Both the position numbers and the translations under genes were made by a program. Shown here piece after piece: positions 63,658 through 64,000 of a stretch of 64,000 nucleotides of DNA. How positions within the stretch are numbered: position 1 is the first letter of the stretch; every line of letters starts with the position of its first letter. The stretch is taken from contig NC_018211.1 of NCBI RefSeq assembly GCF_000219625.1, positions 248,001 through 312,000 on the forward strand, read 5' to 3'. The notes beneath the pieces are model-generated. The model did no database searches. It was not told the DNA's origin and saw nothing but the letters and a program-made list of their open reading frames with translations. Source of the DNA: Zymoseptoria tritici IPO323 (Eukaryota; Ascomycota; Dothideomycetes; Mycosphaerellales; Mycosphaerellaceae).

Positions 63658-64000
63658 GGAGTTTGAGAGGTTGTCGTCGGAGAGAGGTGTTGTTTCCTCA
63701 CCGTGGCGCGGAGAGCATGTACTATCTACACACGTAGCCTGAGAGCCGACCGGAGTATGGCCTGTCTCGTCGGGCAAATAGACTTCATCCGCACGACTGC
63801 CTTGCGTTGCTGCTCGACTTGTGCTCTCTTCCAAGTCATCCAGTCTTCGTCGACCATCCGAATATTCTCGCTATTGGCAGCTTTCAGACGAACCCGAGCG
63901 GCACGTTGCCTCCAAAATGGCGGCAAGCCGATGTGACGGAATTTGTTCACGATCGCTGATGTTCGACTAGGGTTAGGGTTGAAGCTGTGAATCGGTAGGC
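63658..64000. other. 3' flank of RPT2, window end
   Basis: A minus-strand frame (63950-63726, HIGLPPFWRQRAARVRLKAA...) lacks an ATG and could be the last exon of a gene lying beyond the window; I cannot confirm it. TAGGGTTAGGGTT at 63968-63980 is two telomere-type units in unique sequence. Nothing else is seen. Confidence 0.35.

Noticed and set aside
63726..63950. 74-codon minus-strand frame near the end of the window
   Set aside because: It starts with GTG, has no ATG and would need exons beyond the window. It is not supportable as a complete gene.

Overview
The window is nuclear DNA of a filamentous ascomycete (Pezizomycotina; Dothideomycetes is my best guess, inferred from gene content and style). 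Evidence: short spliceosomal introns of 48-88 nt with GT...CTAAC/CTGAC...AG signals, GC-rich third codon positions, typical single-copy fungal genes (ORC2, AP-2 mu, RPT2, UBC1, PET127, RFC3, PDX1), a HET-NACHT-WD40 receptor, and two transposons destroyed by repeat-induced point mutation (RIP).

Layout. 0-5 kb: a two-exon gene of unknown function on the minus strand, then duplicated non-coding blocks. 5-13.3 kb: PET127 (mitochondrial RNA), RFC3 (clamp loader), a three-exon SDR and PDX1 (vitamin B6). 13.8-16.1 kb: a 5'-truncated FAD monooxygenase, a possible 97-aa gene and a three-exon small secreted cysteine-rich protein. 16.6-19.9 kb: divergent ORC2 and AP-2 mu. 20.3-24.5 kb: a second small secreted cysteine-rich protein, then a 910-aa protein that begins exactly like histone H3 (ARTKQ...RK) and continues with RNA polymerase II CTD-like heptads, a UBA-like segment and a fungal BTB-like module. 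25.7-27.6 kb: an HPP membrane protein and acireductone dioxygenase.

27,773-39,373 is an 11.6-kb RIP-mutated DNA element with 19-bp terminal inverted repeats, a 9-bp target-site duplication and a bulged hairpin just inside each end. Reading TAG/TAA as former Gln/Trp codons reveals a RecQ-like helicase, a DUF6589-like protein (possible transposase), a DUF3716-like zinc-cluster protein and one more frame. An MGMT-type alkyltransferase gene survives in a 1.5-kb island between this element and a complete but RIP-mutated Ty1/copia retrotransposon (40,861-47,224, minus strand) with 171-bp LTRs, a 5-bp TSD and a primer site matching a half tRNA-iMet.

47.5-64 kb: a FAD monooxygenase, the HET-NACHT-WD40 receptor, a seven-exon copper amine oxidase, a protein with a STAND-type N-terminal domain but no NTPase, UBC1 and RPT2. 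UBC1 and RPT2 are divergent and belong to the same ubiquitin-proteasome pathway.

Most intron-containing genes were reconstructed by hand; all splice sites are predictions that keep frame, not transcript evidence. Pathway and family calls rest on motifs seen in the translations; no database search was run.
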